Below, one piece after another: positions 55,301 to 63,002 of a stretch of DNA of 64,000 bases (its first letter is position 1; the number at the start of each line of letters is the position of its first letter). The translations under genes were made by a program, and so were the position numbers. This stretch comes from Dysidea avara (taxonomy: Eukaryota; Porifera; Demospongiae; Dictyoceratida; Dysideidae): the NCBI RefSeq assembly GCF_963678975.1, contig NC_089274.1:24389133-24453132 (forward strand). Direction: 5' to 3'. The notes beneath the pieces were generated by a model, which worked only from the letters and a program-made list of their open reading frames with translations, was not told where the DNA came from and did no database searches.

Positions 55301-56761
55301 TGCAATTATAAATACACAAGATATACTCACTGTGGACTCTTCACATGTTTGTATGTAAAGCTTGTTAAAGTGCATGGTTGTGCCTAACTGGTTAACACTG
55401 TTTTTGTGGCTTTCTGGCACTACAACTTAACGCTTTTGCACAATCAGCATTCCATTATTATTCACTCTTTACCACAATTCATTCTTGATCCAATCAACTG
55501 CTGGCAACCCTTATGTATTTGTACTGTATCGGCTCACTATTTGCAAGTTATTGGTCAACATAGCAAGCATTAAATTTAGACCAGATGGTCTTTTACGTCT
55601 TTACCTAGAAGGCTTCACTGAGCACCGTAGCATTATCCCCCTAGCTTGATAAAATCGTGAAGTGTAGTCTCACTTAGTTTCCCTCCATCTGGCTTGTACT
55701 TAAACTTATGATCACATAATGCTGGGCATAAAATTAAAGATTTAGTTAAGCATTGGCTTTTAATTGGTTAGCCACTGTTTATGCAAAATGACAGCCAGGA
55801 CAGCTGCAGACAGTAGTCATTTTCTTATTTACTTCTTGCACTGTCATAAAAAAATAATTTTTTTAAAAAGCTAGTATTTTGAGAGATTGTTGGTTTCGAT
55901 CACATTGACTGAATTGCAAGATTTACTGATGATGGTGACTGGAAAGCTAATGGTGGGGCACAAGTCCCAGTGGGTAGCTACACATGTGATTTGTGTTTTA
56001 ATTTTGCTGCTGTTGTGCAAGAAGTCTGATACGTATTAGAACTCTGTATCGGGTCCATGTTTGGCTGACCTTTTGTGGTTATACATACATATTGGTCACA
56101 TGATAGAATCATTGGAATTCCCCATCAAATGTTCATCTAACCAATAAACCTACCACATAACCTAAATTGGACATGAACAAGTTGCCCACATGACGTGACA
56201 GCTGCTAGGATATACACAGTGTAATTTATCACTGTTCAAACTGCTTCATTTTTTTACCATCAGACTTATCCATGTATGTAATCTGTTTCTACTCGTAGAA
56301 TGAACAGCTAAGATTAGTTTGGCTAGTTTTAACCACTTATCATCATGCACTTGATCAACTGTGCTGTCAGTGGGTTTATTTTAATAAAAAAATATTACAA
56401 ATATATTCCATAACATACTACAGAACCCTTGCTATATTGTATGAAAACTACAGCACACTTCAAGCTATTGTTAAACTGTAACTGTATGTTGGTTGTTGTA
56501 TGCAAAAAAGCTACCAATGTGTTCTCTCATTTTTTTTTTAGCTTATATGGACTGTATATTTTGTGTTTTAGGTATTTGGACATGTTACCAGCAGTGTTGA
56601 CACAGAGGGACAAGACTTACGGGTATCCAGCAGGAATGTGTCTAGCTACAGACATTTCATTACTTCTCAGTTGTGTTGGTAAAAGAACTGGTTACCAGAG
56701 ACTCTGCCCTTGTAGACATTATCGGAATGATCAAGTAGCCCTACCTTTAGAACATTGGTAG
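34375..56761 (+). CDS. MGAT5: MGAT5-like GlcNAc-transferase with inserted F5/8C domain, copy B (23 exons)
   Basis: Apparently complete type II Golgi enzyme, about 758 residues. Exons: 34375-34456, 34680-34911, 34984-35080, 35135-35179, 35223-35267, 36254-36329, 36623 to about 36759, 37401-37520, 37938-38067, 38557-38670, 38763-38790, 38894-38943, 40732-40814, 40875-40955, 41362-41548, 42839-42999, 44155-44231, 44294-44326, 44382-44452, 46678-46823, 47201-47242, 47304-47353, 56572-56761. Exon 1 gives a basic tail (SRKLW...GGFK); the anchor WILILVYLLVYMVVIAL spans intron 1. GT18 marks: [69 protein letters not shown]. An F5/8C domain ([30 protein letters not shown]) follows. Then the MGAT5 tail resumes at [22 protein letters not shown]. 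The exon 7 donor lies in a GT repeat and is uncertain. Role by family: beta-1,6 branching of N-glycans. Confidence 0.87.
35268..36253. other. Intron 5 of copy B
   Basis: No exon or RNA gene. Short ORFs lack family features. Confidence 0.5.
36742..37200 (+). repeat. GT microsatellite and SINE (copy 2) in intron 7
   Basis: A (GT)n tract at 36750-36810 overlaps the exon 7 donor. A SINE follows at about 36828-37190: head AAGTGGCTAGAGCATCAGCC, then GGGACCTGGTGGCCTGG, TGCCCCAGGAGGATTTGTC and CATCCCAGTGCTGG. Confidence 0.8.
38459..38514. repeat. 27-bp tandem repeat x 2
   Basis: GTTGTAGTCACTATGACAGA followed by AGGAT occurs twice in tandem, about 45 bp upstream of the exon 10 acceptor. Confidence 0.9.
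39219..39289 (-). tRNA. tRNA-Gln (CTG), inside MGAT5-B intron 12
   Basis: 71-nt cloverleaf with anticodon loop CTCTGAA (CTG). The acceptor has one G-T pair and the T-stem one mismatch (CCAAG/CTCGG), so it may be weakened or a pseudogene. A TTTT follows 3' on the minus strand. It occupies the same intron and orientation as the TTG gene at 3212-3282 in copy A. Confidence 0.8.
39500..40437 (+). repeat. Repeat Q copy 2 joined to palindromic repeat P
   Basis: Q (about 39530-40195) is followed by P (from about 40203). The end of P (TTTTCCTTATA) is split at 40437 by a mariner-type MITE and resumes as CTTGTTTCAG after 40676. A minus-strand ORF in Q (39852-39631, ILWYAKSTS) has relatives in the other Q copies. 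Confidence 0.65.
40438..40674. mobile_element. Mariner-type MITE, 237 bp, TA target
   Basis: Starts CAGTGGAACCTCAGTTATCC and ends with its complement GGATAACTGAGGTTCCACTG, with TA on both sides. Inserted in the end of palindromic repeat P. A second copy is at 44703-44922. Confidence 0.9.
40976..41306. mobile_element. Mariner-type MITE, about 331 bp, TA target
   Basis: Starts TAGTGGAACCTCTC and ends GAGAGGTTCCACTG, with TA flanks. Ends are related to, but the interior differs from, the element at 40438. Lies in intron 14 of copy B. Confidence 0.85.
42245..42780. repeat. Imperfect minisatellite, about 30-bp units
   Basis: Irregular tandem units built from AGTTCAGCTAC, then a short spacer, then CAAGTCACCCTGTAGAGAG. 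Roughly 15 or more units fill the end of intron 15, stopping about 60 bp before the first F5/8C exon of copy B. Copy A has no such array in the matching place. Confidence 0.85.
43187..43257 (+). tRNA. tRNA-Gln (TTG), inside MGAT5-B intron 16
   Basis: 71-nt cloverleaf with fully paired acceptor and T-stem (CCGAG/CTCGG), box A TGGTGTAATGG, box B GTTCAAATC and anticodon TTG. Followed at once by CTTTT, a Pol III terminator. Sense to the host gene. Confidence 0.93.
43657..43727 (+). tRNA. tRNA-Gln (CTG), inside MGAT5-B intron 16
   Basis: 71-nt cloverleaf like the one 470 bp upstream but with anticodon CTG and one T-loop change (TTCAAGT). A T6 tract lies 6 nt downstream. Stems fully paired. Confidence 0.93.
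44406..44547 (+). repeat. 71-bp tandem duplication across the exon 19 donor
   Basis: The last 47 bp of exon 19 (from ACACAGTCGAGCACGTTACA), with its donor GTTAGT and the first intron bases, are repeated 71 bp downstream with a few changes. The second copy keeps the donor but lacks its own acceptor. Confidence 0.85.
44703..44922. mobile_element. Mariner-type MITE, 220 bp, TA target
   Basis: Second copy of the 40438-40674 family: starts CAGTAGAACCTCAGTTATC, ends GGATAACTGAGGTTCCACTG, TA flanks. Lies in intron 19. Confidence 0.9.
44923..45619. other. Intron 19 sequence, no gene seen
   Basis: AT-rich; no exon, RNA or resolved repeat. Confidence 0.5.
45628..46318. mobile_element. hAT-type MITE, 691 bp, perfect 8-bp target duplication
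   Basis: Ends TAAAGGTGGACCGATGCC and GGTATCGGTCCATCTCTA are inverted repeats. GTAGGTAC flanks both sides (45620-45627 and 46319-46326). GGTATCGG repeats lie at both ends. No coding sequence. Confidence 0.9.
47354..48260. other. Start of intron 22, with a possible LINE relic
   Basis: 47607-47800 (plus) reads RIAVISVTQLWNHI and nearby residues, faintly like the C-terminal LWN motif of non-LTR retroelement ORFs. An ATTTGAATAC/GTATTTAAATAC-rich patch at 47960-48055 looks like a MITE interior. No exon is seen. Confidence 0.3.
48260..49140 (+). repeat. Repeat Q copy 3 joined to the left half of repeat P
   Basis: Q runs 48260-49030. P starts at about 49035 (TTAGGAATTTTAAGTTGGAT) and is cut at CTCTAATTCA (49140) by the DIRS element. 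The other half of P resumes with GTCATGGGTATA at 53840. A minus-strand ORF (49014-48682) in Q shares MKNSIRSTSAIN with the reversed copy at 63324. Confidence 0.75.
49206..49320. repeat. DIRS inverted terminal repeat, left
   Basis: CATATCAATGGTGTTTGGCC through CCACTCGGCCTTT. Reverse complement of 53696-53810 with no mismatch noticed. Confidence 0.93.
49360..49480. repeat. DIRS internal complementary region
   Basis: 49360-49434 is the exact reverse complement of 49142-49216. 49435-49480 is the reverse complement of the right end (53794-53839) with one difference. The junction GAGCCATTTA|TGAATTAT joins the two outer ends. Confidence 0.93.
49470..50453 (-). CDS. DIRS tyrosine recombinase
   Basis: Integrates the element's circular DNA. 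The protein from the ATG at 50453 is 327 residues. The same frame is open to 51326, but that upstream part overlaps the RT gene and lacks conserved features. It has an N-terminal SAM-like DNA-binding domain (TNKTYDSLFGKWHSWC, VVNFLAYLYKDGY, SINAYRSSISS). A catalytic domain follows with the Arg of LALTRPSRSADLS, the His-x-x-Arg of FNAHSVRRASSSKAA, a Trp in AANWSSE and the nucleophile Tyr in FQRFYHKP. All four active-site positions of a tyrosine recombinase are therefore present. Its 3' end reaches into the internal complementary region, as in other DIRS elements. Confidence 0.92.
   Translation of the reverse strand: MAYLRERYRDQQLSEDATTLLLGSWRAKTNKTYDSLFGKWHSWCSQRKYDPFSGPIRNVVNFLAYLYKDGYQYSSINAYRSSISSVHEKVDGFNVGQHPLITRLIKGIFHARPPLPRYTTTWNVQLVLNYIESLGDNQNISLKLLSFKLTMLLALTRPSRSADLSQLSISHRVYKSDGVCFYPQSLTKQSRQGSQIATFFFPSLPDNSKLCPVVTLKAYEARTQPFRGKETRLLLAIIKPNHPISSSTVARWLKSFLELSGIDTSIFNAHSVRRASSSKAANMGMTTNDILKAANWSSESVFQRFYHKPSEDSVYGRAVLSSYKQHH
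50285..52411 (-). CDS. DIRS reverse transcriptase, RNase H and methylase-like region
   Basis: 708 residues, one open frame, overlapping the gag-like ORF by 13 bp. The RT domain (about 95-280) shows PSKGFYSNLFLVPKKDKG, KVDLKDAFFTIPI, CLPFGLSSAPWVF and YMDD at about 238-241. RNase H (about 395-510) shows DSDASLQGWG, a NCLELLA Glu block and IDNTTAVAYI. Downstream, DLFATRL then YANPPWNLI resembles the NPPW core of the DAM-like N6-adenine methylase region described in DIRS elements. It makes the cDNA copy of the element RNA. The gene overlaps the recombinase frame at its 3' end. No frame break seen. Confidence 0.92.
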   Translation of the reverse strand: MAQMNSLTVHTDNLNNVIKIQECMLVNHIACQGVEHLHITMVPLAGRLRHYLQNWQIITQDRWVLDTVQGYRIDLLSEPWQVLVPNPPHLSTEQLHLIREEVAEMVQKGAIEQIHPSKGFYSNLFLVPKKDKGQRPVINLKALNQFVQKQHFKMEGIHNLKDLLQPGDWLAKVDLKDAFFTIPIHAHHRQYLKFTFQEKAYQFTCLPFGLSSAPWVFTKTLKPALALLRQKGVRLIAYMDDILLLAESKESLVDHLTGTVHLLENLGFIINQKKSVLTPAQSMEFLGLTVDSIAMELRLPLIKMKQIRAEARKLAQTETTSARALARLLGMMNATNSVIPPAPLFCRQLQMTLSNTLERHSQCYETQITLTQECLQELEWWNHNMCNWNGKTLLKREVDLTIDSDASLQGWGACCNHQRTGGSWSTQERTFHINCLELLAATLAVKTFAKNKTGLSILLRIDNTTAVAYINHLGGTASRELVTLTKDLWMWCLERNILITAQHLPGAQNTTADAESRSRKDRTDWKLNPVIFQMIDHTFGPLEIDLFATRLTTQCPHYFSWRPDPYALSTDAFLQTWTDLKGYANPPWNLIGRVLAQVQRDQAQIVLVAPVWRGQPWFPVLLRMLIDYPRRMPAGIELTSSLNPTLTMPHLAVWHISGRDTEINNFQRMLQRSYLAHGEPRQTRHTTHCLGNGIAGALNGNMIPFQDL
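52399..53679 (-). CDS. DIRS gag-like protein with Arg/Ser-rich region
   Basis: 426 residues from the first ATG after the right terminal repeat. Residues about 10-40 look like a coiled coil (MFQQLTQKFDTLQEDVNAI). Then a Lys/Arg/His block and a long Arg/Ser/Asp/Thr/Pro-rich tract (about 40-170), with repeats such as SRSRSRTRRS and GTPRS, resemble splicing-factor RS domains. The C-terminal half has a globular, Leu-rich part (FVLDAVAPLTSIVEANAKGE, FLFGPEFAQKFKDLIDQV), then Gly/Arg-rich RQGRGQNPRRGNY. By position it is the DIRS gag-like protein. RNA binding is inferred from charge. The ATG at 53646 is an alternative start. Confidence 0.88.
   Translation of the reverse strand: MLQLESRSSIKMAELAEMFQQLTQKFDTLQEDVNAIKSRSKRHKHKKKSRRHHRRRRRSSSGSESGSSSRDRTPSRSRSRTRRSRSGTPRSSRGRTPRGHRSVTPHCETHHHPRSGTPGDDNPLNHDPRSGASPRHPRSRNSTPSHSHQRDRDSSHSRSRTDRNHPRQQHRNWEDIPDYPDYDETVDFDYPSDLDTPTPGTRIAEVTSETHTLLKDKCSMRAKNDKRLKSRNTYSLPKVEATKTPKLDGFMRPEISSQAKTFDCQIQRLQSFVLDAVAPLTSIVEANAKGETVSHKQAVNTATAAIELVGNASTQMSHFRRTRIITGMNKTLLPLLDEDKNFKEAAPFLFGPEFAQKFKDLIDQVKAMRSSVRDPKPSAQFFRTFPPNGRGGGYNPRQGRGQNPRRGNYSGPPGRSTHQQKPQWHK
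53696..53810. repeat. DIRS inverted terminal repeat, right
   Basis: AAAGGCCGAGTGGGATCGAT through ACACCATTGATATG; pairs with 49206-49320. Contains a TATACTGCACC stretch that could serve as promoter for the minus-strand genes. Confidence 0.93.
53840..53975 (+). repeat. Right half of palindromic repeat P, split by the DIRS element
   Basis: Continues the P arm interrupted at 49140: GTCATGGGTATAG, ACTAGCAGGTGTAGGCAACC, TTCCTAATCCAACTTAAAAT, TTTTTCCTTATA. Confidence 0.85.
53976..56571. other. Rest of intron 22, with retroelement relics and a tandem repeat
   Basis: Minus strand 55070-54830 reads like a decayed retropepsin region: VESKKCALMDMMAQLMARID, VFGSATVTLNLEDEKFVVV and, after a shift, ILGLDILSKC. 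A tandem repeat (22-bp unit ACATGACCAGCACCTGTAAT plus AA, four copies) lies at 54719-54805 just downstream of it on the minus strand. 55100-56571 shows no gene. Confidence 0.45.
54719..54805. repeat. 22-bp tandem repeat x 4
   Basis: Unit AACATGACCAGCACCTGTAA with small changes, four copies in a row. Confidence 0.92.
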
Positions 56762-56871
56762 CTAATATTGCTCAATTTTCTTTTTAAATATACATGTATA
56801 TATTTTAGTCTGCCATAAAATTATATTCATTTACAAACAAACTATACGAGCATGACGGTTGCATACTTTTG

Positions 56872-56967
56872 ATTTTCTGTCTGTTTGAACATTGCATACT
56901 GTGTATTGCATTAATCATATGATAAATGTATAGTACACAATATGCAGTGTTCAAACAGACAGAAAAT
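56872..56967. repeat. 96-nt near-perfect hairpin
   Basis: ATTTTCTGTCTGTTTGAACA at 56872 continues to GTGTA and pairs with TACACAATATGCAGTGTTCA and onward to AGACAGAAAAT at 56967. Arms are about 34 bp with two mismatches; the loop is about 28 nt. Lies 110 bp after the MGAT5-B stop. Could be a MITE or a structured RNA. Confidence 0.88.
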
Positions 56968-57249
56968 TTGTGGTCCTTTTTTAGCAGCTAGAAAGTATTT
57001 TAATGAGGACACCTTGTGTAATTAATTTGTGACCATATTCCAGCTTATTACCTGCACAAAAAAATGTGCCTAAGACAGGGCATCAGACACTTGTACACCC
57101 ACACAACGATTGCTAGCACAGCTTTAGGCACTATGAAGTTAGCTATACAACACTATGTATATGTAAACTGAAATCGCCATACCTCCTAGCAAAGCACATT
57201 TTGTGCATTGTATTTTTGAGTAGCTGTCTTGTAAATGACTGTAATGCAT

Positions 57250-57459
57250 AATTAAAACAACCTGCAACTGTAAAATCTTGACTGAACAGGCGGGCGTGCA
57301 TTACGAGCGCCGCCTGGCTCTACCACGTGTACATGCATGTGATTTAACCTGTCAAACCGGTTATGGACACGTCAGAAATTGACGAAAATCAGTGAAAAAT
57401 AGCTCGTTCTGGATTCAGGTTATTTAGTGGTTTCTGCAGCTAGCGAAGTGTTAGTCGCT
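57250..57459 (+). promoter_or_regulatory. Likely ABAT promoter / 5' UTR region
   Basis: Locally richer in G, C and CpG (GCGGGCGTGCATTACGAGCG, CCGCCTGGC) than its AT-rich surroundings, directly before the ABAT start codon. No TATA box at a fixed place. Called from position and composition only. Confidence 0.4.
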
Positions 57460-60400
57460 ATGGTTCTTCGAGTGGTGCATGTTTGCAGAAGACTGCGTAC
57501 ATCTCGTGGTAAATTAAGCACTAGATTTAAAAGCACGTCGCTAGAATCAACTGCTGTTATAAATGAGACATACCTATCAGGTAAGACATACCACTAGGAA
57601 CATTATTTGTTTTCTTTGTCTTCTTACCTGGTCCTAGCTGGCGCATCTGCCTATCATCAGGGCTCCCCGCATCCTGGTTTGAAAAATTAAATACGGCTTC
57701 TCTTGGCTGTGAACGTTGATGCACAGATAGTAGAGACTACGCGCCCCTCTACTATCCATGGTTGATGCATGGCGGAGGAAGCTAGGACTTTCCCGAGAAA
57801 GTGAATGTCGTTTTGATGTTAGCTAGTGATTTTTGATTAGGTGCACTGAGTCGGCTATAATGCGAACCGGCGTGGTAAATTTTCGTCATCTGTCCGGTAG
57901 TTTAGTTCACGCACGTGTCTGAATGGCTGACAGCTTGGAACGTCACTGGTTATATACAAAATTAATGTGAAATACTCCTATACTGGCTGATGTCGCGTCA
58001 TCGATATCCGGTGTATAATAATGTGCATGCAAAATCAGACTAGCTATAGCTATGGCTAATTGAATCTAGTACATGTATGCACTCCAGTAGCATATAGCTA
58101 AGTACTTGATGAGCTAATGAATTCAACATCTGAATAGCTGTATGTACAAGCTGTATATGTAACAATCATACAAGCTATGTTGTGATCTGCTCTATATGTA
58201 CCTTATCGTACTGGATGCATGGTTCTAAATTTTCTAAAACAAGTTGTATGTCACCAGGAGCAATGGCGTAGCCAGAATTTTTGATTGTGATTGTCATCAC
58301 TAAAACTTAACATGCAGCACTTTAGGCTACAGCTTCACTTACTATATAGGGTTTAAGCATGGCTCCAGTTCTTGTTATAGTCCTAATTTGGCTATGCCAC
58401 TAACTAGGAGCACAGAAAGGGTCACAAGGACAACAAGCAATCCTATAGTGTTTAAATGTGCTCCCTTGCTGGGCTGAAAAGCAATAACTTATTATTTTTC
58501 CTCTGTCATATGCTTATAGGTTAAATGTTTCATTGTAGGGTTCGTGTTTGTGGGATTTTTTTGTTTTTTTTGGCTTTTTTTTCAGATTGGCTTCTTGGTG
58601 GCCAAGAGGAAAATTCATTTAATAAAGAGGCAGATTTAATGCATGAAGTTGGGAAATAATGAAGTCTCCTTGGCATGTATAATGTCCACTAATGAGGCAT
58701 CCTCCAGATGAGGTGTCGCTGTATGTAGCTAACATGCTAAGAAAATTGTCACTGTTAGAGTAGGAAGGGACCATAGTTTGTACAATGTAGACGAGATGAG
58801 GTTTGATTGTAGATCTGTGGTTAAATTCATGGAATTTTAAGGCGGGCTGAGGCTTACCATATTAACAGAATGGTTATGAATACTAATCCATTGTATCAAT
58901 ACTGTGATATGTGTTGTTTATAACCTTATATGTACATGAACATCTTTTAATTGATAGCTTTGTGGATACCTATATAAACAATGTTATCTACCCCTTGCAG
59001 TTTTTGTGGTCATAATGTAGAACTGGTGCAACATGTGTGTATGCTATAGTAGCACATGTGTATAGTGTGTGGTACAGATTTTTTCTTTGTTGAGTAAGTT
59101 GTACCAAGAGTTCATAATAAAAAGTAGTAGCTAAGGGTACTTATTATGAACTCTTGGTTGTACCATAGTTCATGAGCCTGTTGTGTACAGATCAAAGGCT
59201 GCTACCAGTTTAATATGATTATAGCTCAAGTTTGATTGGCTATCAGTGATCAAACACCTTTTCACCACAGAGGATACCATGTAAATTATAAGCTACCTAA
59301 TATTAGAAAACAATGTCAGTGAAATTGCTCTCTCTACAGCAGTAATGGCCTATATTCACATGCTATAGCTTTGTGTATCTTCATTAGCCAATGGGAAGGG
59401 CTTGAACATTCTAATTCTACTAAATCAACATACATGTAACTATGGGTTGACATCAATATAGTACTAATCCCCACAAACACTAAACACTGAAATTCATACC
59501 CTACAAGTGTCTAAGGCCTACACCTGTACAGTGCTTTATAACTTTCTCAGTTTAAAAAAATGGGTGCCTTTGTTCCACACCACAAAACATACCCATTCTC
59601 TTTGTACCAGATTTGTAAACACTACAGTCCTTGGAAGTTGTGTTTACAGATCAGGTAAAATTTTGTAGCTATGTCATACAGAGCTAGCTAGTGTTGTGAT
59701 GAATGGTGTTCATATGTTCAATGAAACTCATTACAGACATCATTTATCAATACCCCTGTCAAAACATAACTACAAAAGAATCATGTATTGTATGGCTGCT
59801 ATTGTCATCATAATTATAGTGTAAACACATTGTTAAAATTGAGGTGGTGTTTGAGCCAAACATATCATTTCACTTCTAATGCTGATTGCAATGGATCTGA
59901 CCAAGAGTCCACAATAGAGAGCTCTGGCTCCAGATCTTTTACATACCTCAGAATTGGAAAAGTTTGTAAAATATATATAGGTGCTATAGCGAGTACGTTA
60001 TAGGGGGCTCAACTATTACTCTAATATTACCTACATGCATGTACACATAATATTTATTTTATGTGCAGTTTGTAGGGGTTTGAAACTGAATGATTCAAAT
60101 ATATATGTCTACAGTGGAGTCTGTCTGATCATAATTTTTGCCTTAATAAGCAGGCAGCTGCAGAGCTACTGCAACAAAGGGTTTCAGACTTTAAATTTCA
60201 CTAGTTTTTATCATATCATTTAACCTGGCAGAACTGCATAATATGTATATTATGAAAATGAATTTTTGAGATGCACTATAAGCTAGTTACAGAATTATGT
60301 TTTTGTGTTGTACAGCTATGCTCAACTTGGATGGTCCATACACTGGTCCCAGAATGAAGACTACCATCCCAGGACCCAAAACCAAAGTATGAATAATTTA

Positions 60401-62896
60401 CTATATTGAATAAACTTTGTGAAAACAGGACCTTATAGTTTTATAGAAATTTATTTTATAACTGCATGAGGGAATGTCAGCAAAAACAGCTTGACAAATA
60501 ATCAATTTGTATGTCACTATTATTACAAGTTATATGATGTTGTTAAGCACAGCATTATGTCTCCTACAGGAGATATTACAGAGCATGGGTGAGATGATGG
60601 TAGGGAGTGTTGTGTGTCAACAGATCATCTCACATGTGGATCATGTCATTGACAGGAGTCAAGAGTTGCTGTGACATGTGTCAACTTTGAAAAGTCTCAA
60701 GGGAACTATGCAGTTGATGCTGATGATAATGTAATGCTGGATCTGTTTGGACAAATTGCAACACTTCCCCTGGGTATGTGTGCTGTTAACAACTATGTTA
60801 GGGGAGGGATGATCATTTGTTGATAGTAATATTGTAAGAGTGATTCACATGTTGTTATTATTGTCACAGGTTATAATCATCCTGCTATTGTTGATGCCAT
60901 GACCAGAAAGGAAAATCTTGTAAGATCATCACTGTATATTCAACTTGCATGTGCATATACTACTACAACACACACACCACAAACGTACAAAGCAAAGCCT
61001 CCAGCAGTCACACGAAACACAGCTATTGCTGCCCAGTGAACCAGTACTGGGATGCCTGTGCACCACTCAGACACTCAAGTATTGTGCAAGAAAATCCTCT
61101 TGGGGTAGGACTAGTAATCCTCAGGAGAACTGTCCAGGTCTCACAGAGAGAGGTCGCGGAACCTGAAGTTCCACAGTGACCCCAACACAGACATTTGCTT
61201 CCCGAGTTAATACCAGATACCCATTGATGTTACTGCTGGGTGGGCTGCTTCCCCAATTGACGCCAGGTCACCAGGTCCCCATTTAACAGCTGGGTAAACT
61301 AGAGCAATGTGAGTGAAGTTCAAAGGAAACAGCAACACCACTTGGCATAGCCAGGCATTGAACCTGGAATCTTTTGATTACCAGGCTGATGCTCTAGCCA
61401 CTTAGCTATGCTGCTACATGTGCACACACATGCACACACAGTACCTATACACATGCATTACCCTTACACTGCACACAATACAGGCGTACATTCTTGTAAT
61501 ATGTGTTGTTCATAGACGTACTTGATCAATCGTCCAGCCACTCCCTTCCAACCTCCTGTAGACGTTGTTCAGATTGTCCAGTCTTCATTACTGCAGGTTT
61601 GTACTCCATGTATGAAATTGATACAAGTTACCCGTAAATGTGCAATTGACTTATTCATTGCAGGTATGACTATGTAATCCTGGGGTGTAATGTGGCTTTA
61701 TCGTTGCTGGAGTACAAAATCGTAGTACGTAGTTATAAACAGTTTAATTTCACTTGTTAATTGCAGTAAATTCAATCATGCCATCTCAACTTGTAATGTA
61801 CTGGTATTGCTGTAGTGTGCCCCACCTGGTATGGGTCAGGTGACCACCATGGGGTGTGGCTCATGTGCAAATGAAAATGCAATCAAGTCTGCTTTTATAA
61901 GCTACCAGGTACACTTGTTGAAGTATTGGGGCTGTACAATACTTGCTTTTCATGATTGCAGGACAGAAGGAGGGGCCTTCAGCTTCCTGAACAAGATTCA
62001 GAAGAGTTTAAAACAGCTTTGTGGAATAAAGTTAGTCAATTATAATATGATATTATATCAATGATAATTATTGTAGTGAGGGTGGGTTAAAATACATGCT
62101 TTTGTGAATATACAGGCTCCTGGTTCCCCTGATCTCAGTGTCTTGTCATTTAATGGAAGCCTTCATGGTCGCACTATTGGTGTACTCTCTACCACCCACA
62201 CCAAACCAATTCACAAACTAGACATTCCTGCTTTTGATTGGCCAATTGCTCCTTTCCCACAGCTAAAATATCCAGTAGAGGATCATGTGACTGAGAATAA
62301 GGCTGAAGAGCAGAGCTGTCTACAAAGGGTATATCTACTGTTTAATAGCATTATACAGAATCATAGTTTTTGCATTGCAGGTTGAAGAGTTAATTGAAGA
62401 ATATAATAGTCGAGGAAAGCATGTGGCAGCCATGATTGTAGAGCCAATACAGTCTGAAGGGGGTCAGTATCTTAGCCTTGTACTCAATATAATATATATA
62501 TGTAGTAAGGGATATAATATGTGGGAATACCGTTCTTATTGCCCATGCAACAGGTTCAATTTTTCACCATAAATACACTACATGAAAATTAGTTTTGATC
62601 ATTAGCAAGCTACAACACTCAAATGCTTAATACTGACATTTCTCGATATTTGTAAATAGGTGATAAGACCAGCTTTCCCAGAAACAGTTACATATCCTGA
62701 ATGGGTATACTGACTTAACTGTAATAATCTAGTCGAATATTGTACTGTATATGTAGTTTCCTTTCACCGCTTTGCAGCTGAACACCTCTCTGACGGAATG
62801 CATTAGAGGTTTGTGACAATGCATGTATATTATTCTATAGGTGACAATCATGCTTCACCTCAGTTCTTCAGGGAGTTGCAACAGATCTGTAAAAGG
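57460..62896 (+). CDS. ABAT: 4-aminobutyrate aminotransferase, mitochondrial (5' part)
   Basis: PLP enzyme that converts GABA plus 2-oxoglutarate to succinic semialdehyde plus glutamate in mitochondria. Eleven exons: 57460-57580, 60316-60386, 60570-60599, 60656-60773, 60870-60919, 61516-61596, 61816-61908, 61962-62030, 62116-62328, 62381-62462, 62841-62896. Together they give 328 residues in one continuous frame. Exon 1 is an Arg-rich, acid-poor transit peptide ([18 protein letters not shown]). Family marks: [50 protein letters not shown] (with the Cys-x-x-Cys that binds the iron-sulfur cluster in animal enzymes), [32 protein letters not shown] and [20 protein letters not shown]. The PLP lysine and C-terminus lie beyond the window. 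Intron 3 is only 56 bp. Confidence 0.93.
57581..60315. other. ABAT intron 1
   Basis: 2.7 kb without a recognisable exon. Contains a 51-bp insert at 59106-59156. The short ORFs at 59788-60223 are not supported. Confidence 0.55.
59106..59156. mobile_element. Tiny inverted-repeat insert, 51 bp
   Basis: AAGAGTTCATAATAA at the left end is mirrored by TTATTATGAACTCTT at the right. GTTGTACC stands on both sides (59098-59105 and 59157-59164). Related to 63739-63777. Confidence 0.75.
60985..61425 (-). repeat. tRNA-headed SINE (copy 4), most complete
   Basis: On the minus strand the 5' head is tRNA-like: AAGTGGCTAGAGCATCAGCC (box A region), then AGGTTCAATGCCTGGC (box B GGTTCAATGCC). The body follows: GGGGACCTGGTGACCTGG, CAGCAGTAACATCAATGGG and CATCCCAGTACTGG. 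Lies in ABAT intron 5. Confidence 0.85.
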
Positions 62897-63002
62897 GTAT
62901 GTAAAAAATTGCGGTGCAGTGTTAAACTTGTGTTAATGAGAGTTAAGAAAACTTTAACAATGAACTAGTCTACAAGAACCTATGTGCTCACCTTATGTTA
63001 CA

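Noticed and set aside
60035..60223. 62-residue ORF before ABAT exon 2
   Set aside because: Intronic, no ABAT similarity, stops short of the exon.
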